Under the pieces are notes generated by a model. The model was given only the letters and a program-made list of their open reading frames with translations, ran no database searches and was not told where the DNA came from. A stretch of 64,000 nt of DNA from Arthrobacter sp. HY1533 (GTDB taxonomy: Bacteria > Actinomycetota > Actinomycetes > Actinomycetales > Micrococcaceae), in contig NZ_JANKZF010000009.1 in the NCBI RefSeq assembly GCF_027568515.1, forward strand, positions 1-64,000, read 5' to 3'. Position numbers and translations under genes: made by a program. Shown here in pieces: positions 25,374-33,446 of the stretch; positions within the stretch are counted from its first letter, which is position 1, and every line of letters starts with the position of its first letter.

Positions 25374-26888
25374 ATGAAATCTCGCGCCGTGACCCGGCTC
25401 CTTTCACTGGCCGGAGGCGCCGCCCTGGTGGCGGCAAGCTGCGTGGCAGCGGTCCCCGCGGCGCCGCCGCCCGGCACAGCCTTTCCCGATGTCCACCCCG
25501 CCGTGAGCGATTTTGTCCAGATCAACAACTCCGCCACCCCGCCCACCGAGGCCCAGTGCGCCTCTGCCGGCAGGCGTTGTTTCACCCCGGCGTCCACACG
25601 CGCCGCATACAACGTGGGCCCCCTGTACGCGGGCGGCTTTGACGGTACCGGTGTCACGATCGCCATCGTGGATTCGTACGGCAGCGACACCATGGCCCAC
25701 GACCTGCACGTCTACAACCAGGCATTCAACCTGCCGCCCATGTGCGGGGAGGAGGCCGTGGTGTGCACGCCAGGGATGCCAACGTTTAGCGTGTTGCACC
25801 TGCAGGGCTCGCCGGCCACCAAGGCCCCGCCTGCCAAGAGCAAGGGAACGGGCCAGGAAGACAAGTCCGCCTGGGCCCTTGAGGTGGCGCTCGACGTCGA
25901 GACCGCACACGCCATGGCGCCGGGCGCCAACATCCTGCTCGTGGCCACCCCCACCGCCGAAACTCTCGGCGTCCAGGGGCTGCCTCAGATGATGGCCGCA
26001 GAGCAGTACGTGGTGGACCACCACCTGGCCCAGGTCATCTCGCAGAGCTTCGCCACGGCCGAGGACGCGTTCCACAACCCGAACTCGCTGACAAACCTGC
26101 GCCATGCCTTCATTTCAGCGGCGCAGAACGGTGTCACGGTGCTCGGTTCCTCGGGCGACGGCGGTTCGGCCAACCCTCCGAAGGCACCCGTGGCAGGGCC
26201 CAAGGCCGGAGCGCCGTTCCCCTTCCCGACCGTTGAGTGGCCCGCCTCCGACCCGCTGGTGACAGGGGTGGGAGGCACCTACCTGTGCACCGATCCCACG
26301 GCCACCTCCGGGCGAACCGTTGACAGCCTGGTGCCCCCGGCTGCATGCCAAAACAACCCCGGCCAGGCCGAGGTGGGCTGGACCTTCTCCGGGGGCGGAT
26401 TCAGCCACGTCTTTGCCCGTCCCGGCTACCAGTCGGCATTGCCCGCCGGCAGCACTCCCATCGGTGCCATGCGCGGTGTTCCCGACATCGGCCTGCAGGC
26501 CAGCGCCGGCACAGGGGCCCTGGTGTACCTGAGCCTTCCCCCGGACGGGCAGGGCGGCCTGATGTGTGGCAGCGTTCCCTGCAGCACCGGCTGGTACGAC
26601 ATCGGCGGAACATCGCTGTCCTGTCCCCAGTGGGCGGGACTGGTTGCCATCGCCGCCCAGATGAACGGGGGAGGGCTGGGACTGATCAACCCGGCGCTCT
26701 ACAAGCTCGGTGCCAACCCGGCAACTTACGCCAGCGACTTCTTTGACGTGACCACGGGCAACAACACGGCAGATCCCACAGTCGCCGGCTACCCGGCGAC
26801 AACTGGCTGGGACCCGGTGACCGGGCTTGGCACCCCGAATGCGGCGTCCCTGTTGCCGGACCTGGTGGCCGCTGTGCGGGCCGGTTGA
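25374..26888 (+). CDS. Secreted S53 (sedolisin) family peptidase
   Basis: This is a 504-residue extracellular serine-carboxyl peptidase. A signal peptide with a basic start and long hydrophobic core (residues 1-30) opens the protein. The S53 catalytic residues are all visible: Glu170 and Asp174 in ALEVALDVETAHAMAPGA, oxyanion Asp262 in SSGDGGSA, and Ser414 in GGTSLSCPQWAG. The Ca-site end has DPVTGLGTPNAASL. Only about 40 residues separate the signal peptide from the catalytic domain, much less than the usual 150-200-residue activation domain. CGGAGG precedes the ATG at 25374. It is flanked by two copies of a palindromic repeat. Confidence 0.88.
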   Translation: MKSRAVTRLLSLAGGAALVAASCVAAVPAAPPPGTAFPDVHPAVSDFVQINNSATPPTEAQCASAGRRCFTPASTRAAYNVGPLYAGGFDGTGVTIAIVDSYGSDTMAHDLHVYNQAFNLPPMCGEEAVVCTPGMPTFSVLHLQGSPATKAPPAKSKGTGQEDKSAWALEVALDVETAHAMAPGANILLVATPTAETLGVQGLPQMMAAEQYVVDHHLAQVISQSFATAEDAFHNPNSLTNLRHAFISAAQNGVTVLGSSGDGGSANPPKAPVAGPKAGAPFPFPTVEWPASDPLVTGVGGTYLCTDPTATSGRTVDSLVPPAACQNNPGQAEVGWTFSGGGFSHVFARPGYQSALPAGSTPIGAMRGVPDIGLQASAGTGALVYLSLPPDGQGGLMCGSVPCSTGWYDIGGTSLSCPQWAGLVAIAAQMNGGGLGLINPALYKLGANPATYASDFFDVTTGNNTADPTVAGYPATTGWDPVTGLGTPNAASLLPDLVAAVRAG

Positions 26889-26897
26889 CAGCCCGCT

Positions 26898-26974
26898 GCG
26901 CCGAGTCTGACGGAGCGCTGCAGGGGAGACGTTGCGCAACGTCTCTGCGGGCACCTCTCCGTCAGACTCGGCGC
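26898..26974. repeat. GAGTCTGACGGAG palindromic repeat, copy 2
   Basis: The outer arms GCGCCGAGTCTGACGGAG (26898-26915) and 26957-26974 are perfect inverted repeats of 18 bases. The inner stem contains GAGACGTTGC / GCAACGTCTC. It lies 9 bases after the S53 peptidase stop and 21 bases before the stop of the convergent nuclease-like gene, so it could terminate both transcripts. Confidence 0.92.
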
Positions 26975-26995
26975 CATGGGGCCGGGCCGTGGGGG

Positions 26996-28000
26996 TCAGT
27001 GGGCCAGTGCAGCGAGGATTCTGTGCTTGAACGCAGCCTCGTTGAACAGGTCCTTCCACTCGATGCGCAGCACAGTCCAACCTGCCTCGATGAGCGCAGC
27101 CTCCCGCTTGCGCTCCCGGTACACAGCCTCGTCGGTGGGGCGGTACTGGAAATACTTGCGCTTTCCGTCAAACTCCAACACCACCTTCTGCCGCACCCAG
27201 GCGAAATCCGCCCGGAACTGGCCCAGCCGGGTGTCGATCCAGTGCTGCAGCTCGGGCATTTCAATGAGCAGCTCCCGCATGAGGTCACGCGTCAGTGTCT
27301 CACCGGGGGACTCCGAGAGGGCATCGGCAAAGCGCAGCACCTTGCGCAGCGTCCTGATGCCCCGGTGCCTGCCCAGGCTGTCCGCCACGGCGAGCATCTT
27401 CGGCAAGGACGCGCCCAACCGCAAGGCGTGGTCGGCAATGATGAGGGCCTGCTTGTAGGGCAGGGTGAGTGCGCAGTCCACCACTGTCCGTTCCAGGGAC
27501 GTCACCTTGGTGCGGTTGACCTCCACAATGTCGCCAGGGGCCAGCGTGCAGACGTGGACCGCAGTGTCCTTGCCACATCCATCCTTTGACGGCTTGCCTG
27601 GTTGGGTCACGTGGACCAAGTCATCCACATTCCACAGGTGGAGGCCGTGCATGATCGCGGCAGAGGTGTGGCTGTACACATACCCCCTGGCGGAAGTGGT
27701 CCGTGTGGCGAAGCTGTGCAGGCGCACTCGGTACAGTCGTTGCGCGTCGATTGACAGCCCGGCCCACCAAGAGGCGAGCACATAGCATCCTGGGCGCAAT
27801 CGCATCAGTGTGCCGTCCTCGACCAGGCGCCGGATGGAGCGGGAGCCAAACCCTGCTTCACGCAGTTCGGCGGTGCGGTATGCCACCTTGCGGGTGGAGA
27901 AGGCTGCCTTCAGCCGGGCCCGTGCGGGAGAAGTGTCCGCGGCATGGCCGCCCGGGGTGGTGCCGGCGTCGAACGCTGGGGGAGTGAAGTGCGGCTTCAT
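26996..28000 (-). CDS. VSR/DUF559-like nuclease with N-terminal winged helix
   Basis: A protein of 334 residues in three parts: an N-terminal winged-helix-like region (about 32-80; RTAELREAGFGSRSIRRLVE), a middle region typical of AbiEi/DUF559 proteins (SLERTVVDCALTLPYKQALI), and a C-terminal VSR/DUF559 endonuclease-like domain. Candidate catalytic residues are Asp265 (FRADFAWVRQ) and Glu276, Asp278 and Lys280 (VLEFDGK). The last segment, AGWTVLRIEWKDL, is also typical. Glu235 in the SPGETLT helix may complete the site. Such proteins are abundant in actinobacteria with no agreed function. The ATG at 28000 is used. Palindromic repeat copies lie immediately on both sides. Confidence 0.8.
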   Translation of the reverse strand: MKPHFTPPAFDAGTTPGGHAADTSPARARLKAAFSTRKVAYRTAELREAGFGSRSIRRLVEDGTLMRLRPGCYVLASWWAGLSIDAQRLYRVRLHSFATRTTSARGYVYSHTSAAIMHGLHLWNVDDLVHVTQPGKPSKDGCGKDTAVHVCTLAPGDIVEVNRTKVTSLERTVVDCALTLPYKQALIIADHALRLGASLPKMLAVADSLGRHRGIRTLRKVLRFADALSESPGETLTRDLMRELLIEMPELQHWIDTRLGQFRADFAWVRQKVVLEFDGKRKYFQYRPTDEAVYRERKREAALIEAGWTVLRIEWKDLFNEAAFKHRILAALAH

Positions 28001-28068
28001 GCATCAAGCCTGCGCCTCCAAACCCCCGAATAGCGGGGCCTGGGGCAATCTGTGGAAAACCCTGGATT

Positions 28069-28203
28069 CGCCGAGTCTGACGGAGCGCTGCCGCGGGGGC
28101 GGTGGGGCCCCGCTCCGCCGGGCACACGACGGCCGCCACGGCGGGCGCTGCCGCGGAGACGTTGCGCACCGTCTCCGCGGGCAACTCTCCGTCAGACTCG
28201 GCG
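28069..28203. repeat. GAGTCTGACGGAG palindromic repeat, copy 3 (expanded)
   Basis: The outer 17-base arms CGCCGAGTCTGACGGAG (28069-28085) and 28187-28203 match those of the other copies. The left inner arm, however, is split by a 48-base GC-rich insert bracketed by the direct repeat GCGCTGCCGCGG (28085-28096 and 28145-28156). The inner GAGACGTTGCGCACCGTCTC stem is kept with one change. It lies between the nuclease-like gene start and sdhB. Confidence 0.88.
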
Positions 28204-28278
28204 AAGCGGGCGGCGAAGCGGGAACGCAAAAGCGCCGCCCCCGTCAAAGGGAGCGGCGCTTGAGCTGAAAAGGGAAAG

Positions 28279-29070
28279 CTAGATCTTGCGGGCCAGGATG
28301 GCCTGCTTGACCTCGGCAATTGCCTGGGTCACCTGGATGCCGCGGGGGCATGCTTCCGAGCAGTTGAAGGTGGTGCGGCAGCGCCACACGCCTTCCTTGT
28401 CGTTGAGGATTTCCAGGCGCATGTCGCCGGCATCGTCGCGGGAGTCAAAGATGAAGCGGTGCGCGTTCACAATGGCTGCCGGGCCGAAGTACTGGCCGTC
28501 GGTCCAGAACACGGGGCAGGATGACGTGCACGCGGCGCACAGGATGCACTTGGTGGTGTCGTCAAAACGCTCGCGGTCCTCGGCGGACTGCAGGCGCTCC
28601 TTGGCGGGCTCGTGGCCGCGGTTGACCAGGAAGGGCATGACCTCGCGGAAGGACTGGAAGAACGGCTCCATGTCCACGATGAGGTCCTTCTCAACGGGCA
28701 GGCCCTTGATGGGCTCAACCGTGATGGGCTTGGACGTGTCCAGGTCCTTCAGCAGGGTCTTGCAGGCCAGGCGGTTGCGGCCGTTGATGCGCATGGCATC
28801 GGAACCGCAAACACCGTGCGCGCAGGAGCGGCGGAAGGTCAGCGACCCGTCCTGCTCCCACTTGACCTTGTGCAGGGCATCCAACACGCGGTCGGTGCCG
28901 TACATGGTCATGGTGAAGTCTTCCCACGTGGACTCTTCCGAGACCTCGGGGTTGTAGCGGCGCACGCGCAGGGTGACGTTGAACGTGGGGATTTCCCCGC
29001 CGCCGCCCAGGTGTGCCGGAATTTCAATCTTGGATGCGGGCTCCGGCAGTTCAGCTTCTACGGCGCTCAT
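28279..29070 (-). CDS. sdhB: Succinate dehydrogenase iron-sulfur subunit
   Basis: SdhB passes electrons from the flavoprotein to quinone in complex II of the TCA cycle. The 263-residue subunit carries the [2Fe-2S] ligands in RRSCAHGVCGSDAMRINGRN and LACKTLL. The two ferredoxin-like cysteine clusters for [4Fe-4S] and [3Fe-4S] appear as CILCAACTSSCPV and CSEACPRGI. Its ATG overlaps the sdhA stop by one base (TAATG), so the two are translated together. No clear terminator follows; palindromic repeat copy 3 lies about 75 bases past the stop and may serve as one. Confidence 0.97.
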   Translation of the reverse strand: MSAVEAELPEPASKIEIPAHLGGGGEIPTFNVTLRVRRYNPEVSEESTWEDFTMTMYGTDRVLDALHKVKWEQDGSLTFRRSCAHGVCGSDAMRINGRNRLACKTLLKDLDTSKPITVEPIKGLPVEKDLIVDMEPFFQSFREVMPFLVNRGHEPAKERLQSAEDRERFDDTTKCILCAACTSSCPVFWTDGQYFGPAAIVNAHRFIFDSRDDAGDMRLEILNDKEGVWRCRTTFNCSEACPRGIQVTQAIAEVKQAILARKI

Positions 29071-30869
29071 TAGTACTTCCTCACCATCGGCTGGTAGCGG
29101 GTAACGACAACAGGCTTGGTTTCCAGGCGGATGCCGGCGATGTGCTCCTGGGAGCTCTCCGCGGTCACGCCTGAATCCAGGTATGCCATGGAGTGCTTCA
29201 TGAAGTTCTCATCGTCGCGGTCCGGGAAGTCCTCGCGGTAGTGGCCGCCACGGGATTCTTCGCGGTGCAGGGCTGCAACGGTCATGACCTTGGCCAGTTC
29301 CAGCAGGAAGCCCAGCTCCACGGCCTCCAGGAGGTCAAGGTTGAAACGCTTGCCCTTGTCCTGGACGGTGATGCGCGTGTAGCGCTCCTCGAAGACCTCA
29401 ATGTCGGCCAGCACCTTGTTCAGGGAGTCCTTGGTGCGGAACACCTGCATGTTGGCATCCATGGTGTCCTGCAGGTCCTTGCGGATCAGCGCAACCTTCT
29501 CGCCGCCGTCGGACGTGCGGACATGCTCCAGCATTGCCACGGTGTCGGCTTCCGGGTTCTCCGGCAGCTCAACGAAATCGGCAGTCTTGGCGTACTCAGC
29601 CGCGGCAACGCCGGCACGCTTGCCGAACACGTTGATGTCCAGCAGCGAGTTGGTGCCCAGGCGGTTGGAGCCGTGGACGGACACGCAGGCAACCTCGCCG
29701 GCTGCGAACAGGCCGGGGATCACCGTGTTGTTGTCCTGGAGAACCTCTGTGGTGATGTTCGTGGGAACACCGCCCATGGCGTAGTGCGCCGTGGGGAACA
29801 CGGGGACGGGCTCCGTGTACGGCTCCACACCCAGGTAGGTGCGGGCGAACTCGGTGATGTCCGGGAGCTTGGCGTCAATGTGCGCCGGTTCCAGGTGCGT
29901 CAGGTCAAGGAGGACGTAGTCCTTGTTCGGGCCGCAGCCGCGGCCTTCACGGACCTCGTTGGCCATGGAGCGGGCCACGATGTCGCGGGGCGCCAGGTCC
30001 TTGATGGTGGGGGCGTAGCGCTCCATGAAGCGCTCACCGTCCGAGTTGCGCAGGATCGCACCTTCACCGCGGGCGGCCTCGGACAGGAGGATGCCCAGGC
30101 CCGCAAGGCCTGTCGGATGGAACTGGAAGAACTCCATGTCTTCCAGCGGGATGCCCTTGCGGAACGCGATGCCCATGCCGTCGCCGGTCAGGGTGTGTGC
30201 GTTGGAGGTGGTCTTGAAGACCTTGCCCGCACCGCCCGTTGCCAGGACCACTGACTTGGCCTGGAAAATGTGCAGTTCGCCGGTGGCCAGGTCGTAGGAG
30301 ACCACGCCTGCGGTCTTCTTCTGCAGGTAGACGGTGCCGTCCTCGCGGGTGGCTTCCTCTTCAACCGTCAGCAGGTCCAGGACGTAGTACTCGTTGTAGA
30401 ACTCAACGTTGTGCTTGACGCAGTTTTGGTACAGGGTCTGCAGGATCATGTGTCCGGTGCGGTCCGCTGCGTAGCAGGCACGGCGCACGGGCGCCTTGCC
30501 GTGGTCGCGGGTGTGGCCGCCGAAGCGTCGCTGGTCAATGCGTCCCTCGGGCGTGCGGTTGAACGGCAGGCCCATCTTTTCCAGGTCGATCACGGCGTCG
30601 ATGGCTTCCTTGGCCATGACCTCCGCGGCGTCCTGGTCCACCAAGTAGTCGCCACCCTTGACGGTGTCAAAGGTGTGCCACTCCCAGTTGTCCTCTTCGA
30701 CGTTGGCCAGGGCTGCGCACATGCCGCCCTGGGCAGCGCCGGTGTGGGAGCGGGTGGGGTAGAGCTTGGTCAGGACAGCGGTGTGGGCGCGCTGGCCGGA
30801 TTCAATGGCGGCACGCATTCCTGCGCCACCGGCCCCGACGATAACGACGTCGTATTTGTGGACCTGCAT
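29070..30869 (-). CDS. sdhA: Succinate dehydrogenase flavoprotein subunit
   Basis: SdhA oxidises succinate to fumarate with covalently bound FAD. The 599-residue protein begins with the dinucleotide-binding VVIVGAGGAGMRAAIESG, followed by the FAD attachment segment TRSHTGAAQGGMCAA with its histidine. HPTGLAG and the catalytic-site region (APRDIVARSM, GCGPNKDYVLLDLTHL) are conserved. HYAMGGV and SVHGSNRLGTNSLLD also match. The ATG at 30869 (MQVHKYDVV) is the usual start; another at 30890 adds a basic stub. It lies 87 bases after sdhD, a gap that may hold a processing site. Confidence 0.97.
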   Translation of the reverse strand: MQVHKYDVVIVGAGGAGMRAAIESGQRAHTAVLTKLYPTRSHTGAAQGGMCAALANVEEDNWEWHTFDTVKGGDYLVDQDAAEVMAKEAIDAVIDLEKMGLPFNRTPEGRIDQRRFGGHTRDHGKAPVRRACYAADRTGHMILQTLYQNCVKHNVEFYNEYYVLDLLTVEEEATREDGTVYLQKKTAGVVSYDLATGELHIFQAKSVVLATGGAGKVFKTTSNAHTLTGDGMGIAFRKGIPLEDMEFFQFHPTGLAGLGILLSEAARGEGAILRNSDGERFMERYAPTIKDLAPRDIVARSMANEVREGRGCGPNKDYVLLDLTHLEPAHIDAKLPDITEFARTYLGVEPYTEPVPVFPTAHYAMGGVPTNITTEVLQDNNTVIPGLFAAGEVACVSVHGSNRLGTNSLLDINVFGKRAGVAAAEYAKTADFVELPENPEADTVAMLEHVRTSDGGEKVALIRKDLQDTMDANMQVFRTKDSLNKVLADIEVFEERYTRITVQDKGKRFNLDLLEAVELGFLLELAKVMTVAALHREESRGGHYREDFPDRDDENFMKHSMAYLDSGVTAESSQEHIAGIRLETKPVVVTRYQPMVRKY

Positions 30870-30956
30870 ACTGGATGCTCTTTCTCTCATTTACTGCGCA
30901 AAATACTGGTGTTCACTTCTGCCCCGCCAGGCATGCCCGGCGGTGTCCTTCAAAAG

Positions 30957-31418
30957 TTAGGGAACGGGGCAGAAGGACGGAAGGTCAATGACGGCGCCCG
31001 GGGGGCACGGGTCAAAGGTGAAGATGACCAGGGTGCCCAGCACGATGATCACGGCCGAGGCAATGTACAGGACCGTCTTGAGGGTCATGCGTGTGCCTGC
31101 GCGCTCGGCGTAGTCGTTGATGATGGTGCGCACACCGTTGGTGCCGTGCAGCATGGCGAGCCACAGCATGGCCAGGTCCCAGACCTGCCAGAAGGGATCG
31201 GCCCACTTGCCGGCAACGAAGCCGAAGTCGATGGCGTGGATGCCCTCGCCAACCATGAGGTTCACGAACAGGTGGCCGAAGATCAGCACGATCAGGACGA
31301 CGCCGGAGAGGCGCATGAACAGCCAGGCGGCCATTTCAAAGCTGGAGCCTGAGCTCTTGCCGCGCTTGTACTTGGGCGACTGGGCGCTGTTGGAGCGCGG
31401 TGCAGCGATGGTGCTCAT
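30957..31418 (-). CDS. sdhD: Succinate dehydrogenase membrane anchor subunit
   Basis: This 153-residue membrane anchor has three hydrophobic segments and a cytosolic, serine/basic N-terminus of about 28 residues. The heme/quinone region includes AWLFMRLSGVVLIVLIFGHLF with the R-x-S-G motif and LAMLHGTNGVRTIINDYAER. It pairs with SdhC to hold heme b and the quinone site. The ATG lies immediately after the sdhC stop with no spacer. The C-terminus ends in a short cysteine-containing tail (FDPCPPGAVIDLPSFC) outside the last helix. Confidence 0.93.
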   Translation of the reverse strand: MSTIAAPRSNSAQSPKYKRGKSSGSSFEMAAWLFMRLSGVVLIVLIFGHLFVNLMVGEGIHAIDFGFVAGKWADPFWQVWDLAMLWLAMLHGTNGVRTIINDYAERAGTRMTLKTVLYIASAVIIVLGTLVIFTFDPCPPGAVIDLPSFCPVP

Positions 31419-31811
31419 TTAGTGCCCCCCGAAGAAATTTGAGAAGACAATGGTGAGGTGGCGGATCAGGAACGGGATCATCGTCACGGCCCACAGTGCG
31501 AGCACGCCCCAGAGCAGCTGGCGCTGGTACTTGGGACCCTTCTTCCAGAAGTCGATCGCGATGATGCGCAGGCCGTTGAAGGCGTGGAACACGATTGCGG
31601 CGACGAGGGCAGCTTCACCCAGGCCCATGATGGGGTTCTTGTAGGCCCCAATGACTGCTGTGTACGCCTCCGGAGACACCCTCACCAAGGAGGTGTCAAG
31701 GACGTGCACCAACAAGAATATAAAAATCACTACACCGGTAATCCGGTGTCCCACCCAGGACCACATGCCTTCTCGGCCGCGGTACAGAGTGCCAGCTGGT
31801 TTTGTCGGCAC
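31419..31811 (-). CDS. sdhC: Succinate dehydrogenase cytochrome b556 subunit
   Basis: This 130-residue subunit is the first gene of the sdhCDAB operon. It has three membrane segments, the first with SWVGHRITGVVIFIFLLVHV, which includes the family HRxTG motif and a candidate heme-binding histidine; a second histidine lies in AIVFHAFNGLRI. The start is a GTG at 31811. The promoter is at 31900-31928, so the leader is about 80 bases. The whole operon is C-D-A-B with overlaps or short gaps, as in Micrococcaceae relatives. Confidence 0.93.
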   Translation of the reverse strand: MPTKPAGTLYRGREGMWSWVGHRITGVVIFIFLLVHVLDTSLVRVSPEAYTAVIGAYKNPIMGLGEAALVAAIVFHAFNGLRIIAIDFWKKGPKYQRQLLWGVLALWAVTMIPFLIRHLTIVFSNFFGGH

Positions 31812-31899
31812 TGATTAAACCTTCCCTGCATCACCGATGCGCTGGCGTGGTTCCACGCGGGGAAACGCACTCGGCGTAAGCACTCATACTTGCTGCCTA

Positions 31900-31928
31900 A
31901 ATTTAGGCTTCGCTAACAGCATATTCAA
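31900..31928 (-). promoter_or_regulatory. sdhCDAB promoter
   Basis: On the minus strand, -35 TTGAAT (31923-31928) and -10 TAAATT (31900-31905) are separated by 17 bases. The -10 box is part of a 14-bp palindrome GCCTAAATTTAGGC (31895-31908), which suggests that something binds across it. The predicted start lies near 31893. Confidence 0.65.
31903..31921. promoter_or_regulatory. Possible DtxR/IdeR iron box in the sdh promoter
   Basis: The 19 bases from 31903 match about 13 positions of the DtxR/IdeR consensus TTAGGTTAGGCTAACCTAA, including TTAGG and GCTAAC. They lie within the spacer of the sdhC promoter, where a repressor would block polymerase. Iron control of sdh makes sense because the enzyme is rich in Fe-S clusters. 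The match is imperfect on the right side, so this is tentative. Confidence 0.4.
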
Positions 31929-32124
31929 CTTAGGCACTCCTTGCTCTATGCGGCAAGTCACAGGGGTGTTGCGCGCCGTTGGGCCCGTGCCCGGCGGCCA
32001 GTGCCGGAATTCGCTTTCCCAAGAACGACGGCGGCGGGCCCGGCCTCCGCCCGTGGGTGGAAGTTTCGCGGAAAATGGCCCCGGAACGCCAGTCGCACCA
32101 GCCCCATCGCATAGGGTGGAGGTG

Positions 32125-33270
32125 ATGAATACGCAAAATTTGGTTGACCCCGGACACCCCGCAGCGGACCCGCTGGACAGGTTCTATGCAGTGATCCCGG
32201 CCGGCGGCGTCGGCACCCGGCTGTGGCCGCTGTCCCGGGCCGCGGCCCCGAAGTTCCTCCATGACCTGACAGGCAGCGGCAGCACGCTGATCCGCGCCAC
32301 CTACGACAGGCTGGAACCGCTCAGCGGCAAGAACGTCCTGCTGGTCACCGGCGAGGCGCACCGCGAGGCCGTGTGCTCCCAGCTGCCCGAAATTGCCGAC
32401 GAGAACCTGGTCCTGGAAACGGAGCCGAAGGATTCCGGCGCAGCGATCGGGCTGGCCGCGGCCATCCTGTTCACCCGCGACCCCTCCACCATCATGGGTT
32501 CCTTCGCCGCCGACCAGGTCATCAGCCCCGTGGATTCCTTCCAGGACGCCGTGCGGGAGGCCATCCACACCGCGGCCACGGGCAAGATCGTCACGATCGG
32601 CATCAAGCCGACCCACCCCTCCACCGGCTTCGGCTACATCCGGATGGGTGAGCCGCTCTCCGTGGCCGGCGCCCCCAGCGCCCATGCCGTGGCAAAGTTC
32701 GTGGAGAAGCCCAACGAGGCAGTCGCCGAGCAGTACCTGGCCAGCGGCGAATACAGCTGGAACGCCGGCATGTTCGTCGCCCCGGTTGAGCTCATGCTGC
32801 GCCACCTCAAGGCCAACGAGCCCGCCCTGTATGAAGGCCTGATGGAGATTGCGCTGGCCTGGGACACCCCGGAGCGGATCGCGGTGAAGAACCGCGTCTG
32901 GCCCACCCTGCCCAAGATCGCCATCGACTACGCCGTGGCCGAACCCGCCGCCGACGCCGGCGACGTCGCCGTCATCCCCGCCGACTTCAGCTGGGACGAC
33001 GTGGGCGACTTTGCCGCCATTGCCCGGCTGAGCAGCGCCAAGGAAAACAAGAACGTCAAGGTCATCGGCGAAGGCGCCCGCGTGTTCACCGACGACAGCA
33101 CCGGCATTGTTGTCACCGACACCACCCGCGTCATTGCCCTGATCGGCATCCAGGACGTGGTGGTGGTGGACACCCCCGACGCACTTCTGGTCACCACCCG
33201 TGCCCACTCCCAGCTGGTCAAGCGCGCCGTGGACGGGCTGAAGGCACAGGGCGACACCGACGTCCTCTAA
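32125..33270 (+). CDS. manC: Mannose-1-phosphate guanylyltransferase
   Basis: This enzyme makes GDP-mannose from GTP and mannose-1-phosphate, the sugar donor for mannosylated lipids and polysaccharides. The 381-residue protein starts its nucleotidyltransferase domain with YAVIPAGGVGTRLWPLSR, the GTP-binding signature, followed by the FVEKPNE motif and ADFSWDDVGDF. There is no C-terminal isomerase domain, so it is the single-function form. The ATG at 32125 is chosen; TAGGGT lies 7 bases upstream, suggesting a leaderless message, while GGAGG in between could act as a ribosome site. It is divergent from sdhC. Confidence 0.93.
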   Translation: MNTQNLVDPGHPAADPLDRFYAVIPAGGVGTRLWPLSRAAAPKFLHDLTGSGSTLIRATYDRLEPLSGKNVLLVTGEAHREAVCSQLPEIADENLVLETEPKDSGAAIGLAAAILFTRDPSTIMGSFAADQVISPVDSFQDAVREAIHTAATGKIVTIGIKPTHPSTGFGYIRMGEPLSVAGAPSAHAVAKFVEKPNEAVAEQYLASGEYSWNAGMFVAPVELMLRHLKANEPALYEGLMEIALAWDTPERIAVKNRVWPTLPKIAIDYAVAEPAADAGDVAVIPADFSWDDVGDFAAIARLSSAKENKNVKVIGEGARVFTDDSTGIVVTDTTRVIALIGIQDVVVVDTPDALLVTTRAHSQLVKRAVDGLKAQGDTDVL

Positions 33271-33446
33271 TCCCCAACTCCTCCCCATTTCCAGCCGCTG
33301 GCGCGTCTGAAATTGGGGCCCCTCGGAGTTGTGGGCCCATCCGCACCCTCCCGTGCGCGCCGTGGCGGCGCCGCCGTCACGGCGCATTGTGTAACGCGGG
33401 GCCGTCAATGCTGCCACTGCCCGGGGACATGGTTAGAGTTTGGACT

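Larger units (their letters stand above)
31812..32124. other. sdhC/manC divergent spacer
   Basis: This 313-base divergent spacer contains the sdhC promoter and an iron-box-like sequence around 31895-31930, with TTAGGC words at 31903 and 31929. The half nearer manC is GC-rich and has no clear structure. A manC -10 box TAGGGT lies at 32112-32117. I see no further gene in it. Confidence 0.6.

Noticed and set aside
25167-28203. CRISPR array
   Set aside because: The three hairpin copies are 1.2-1.7 kb apart with genes between them, not short repeats with regular spacers, and no cas genes are near.
28052-28282. Small plus-strand frame across the third palindromic repeat
   Set aside because: It is made almost entirely of repeat sequence; similar peptides (AESDGAL...) appear wherever the repeat occurs.
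25133-28284. Insertion sequence around the nuclease-like gene
   Set aside because: No DDE or HUH transposase motif, and no target-site duplication. The flanking hairpins are palindromic elements rather than terminal inverted repeats of a single unit, since each copy is complete in itself.
29193-30254. Plus-strand open frame opposite sdhA
   Set aside because: sdhA is complete with all flavoprotein motifs; the opposite frame is a shadow.
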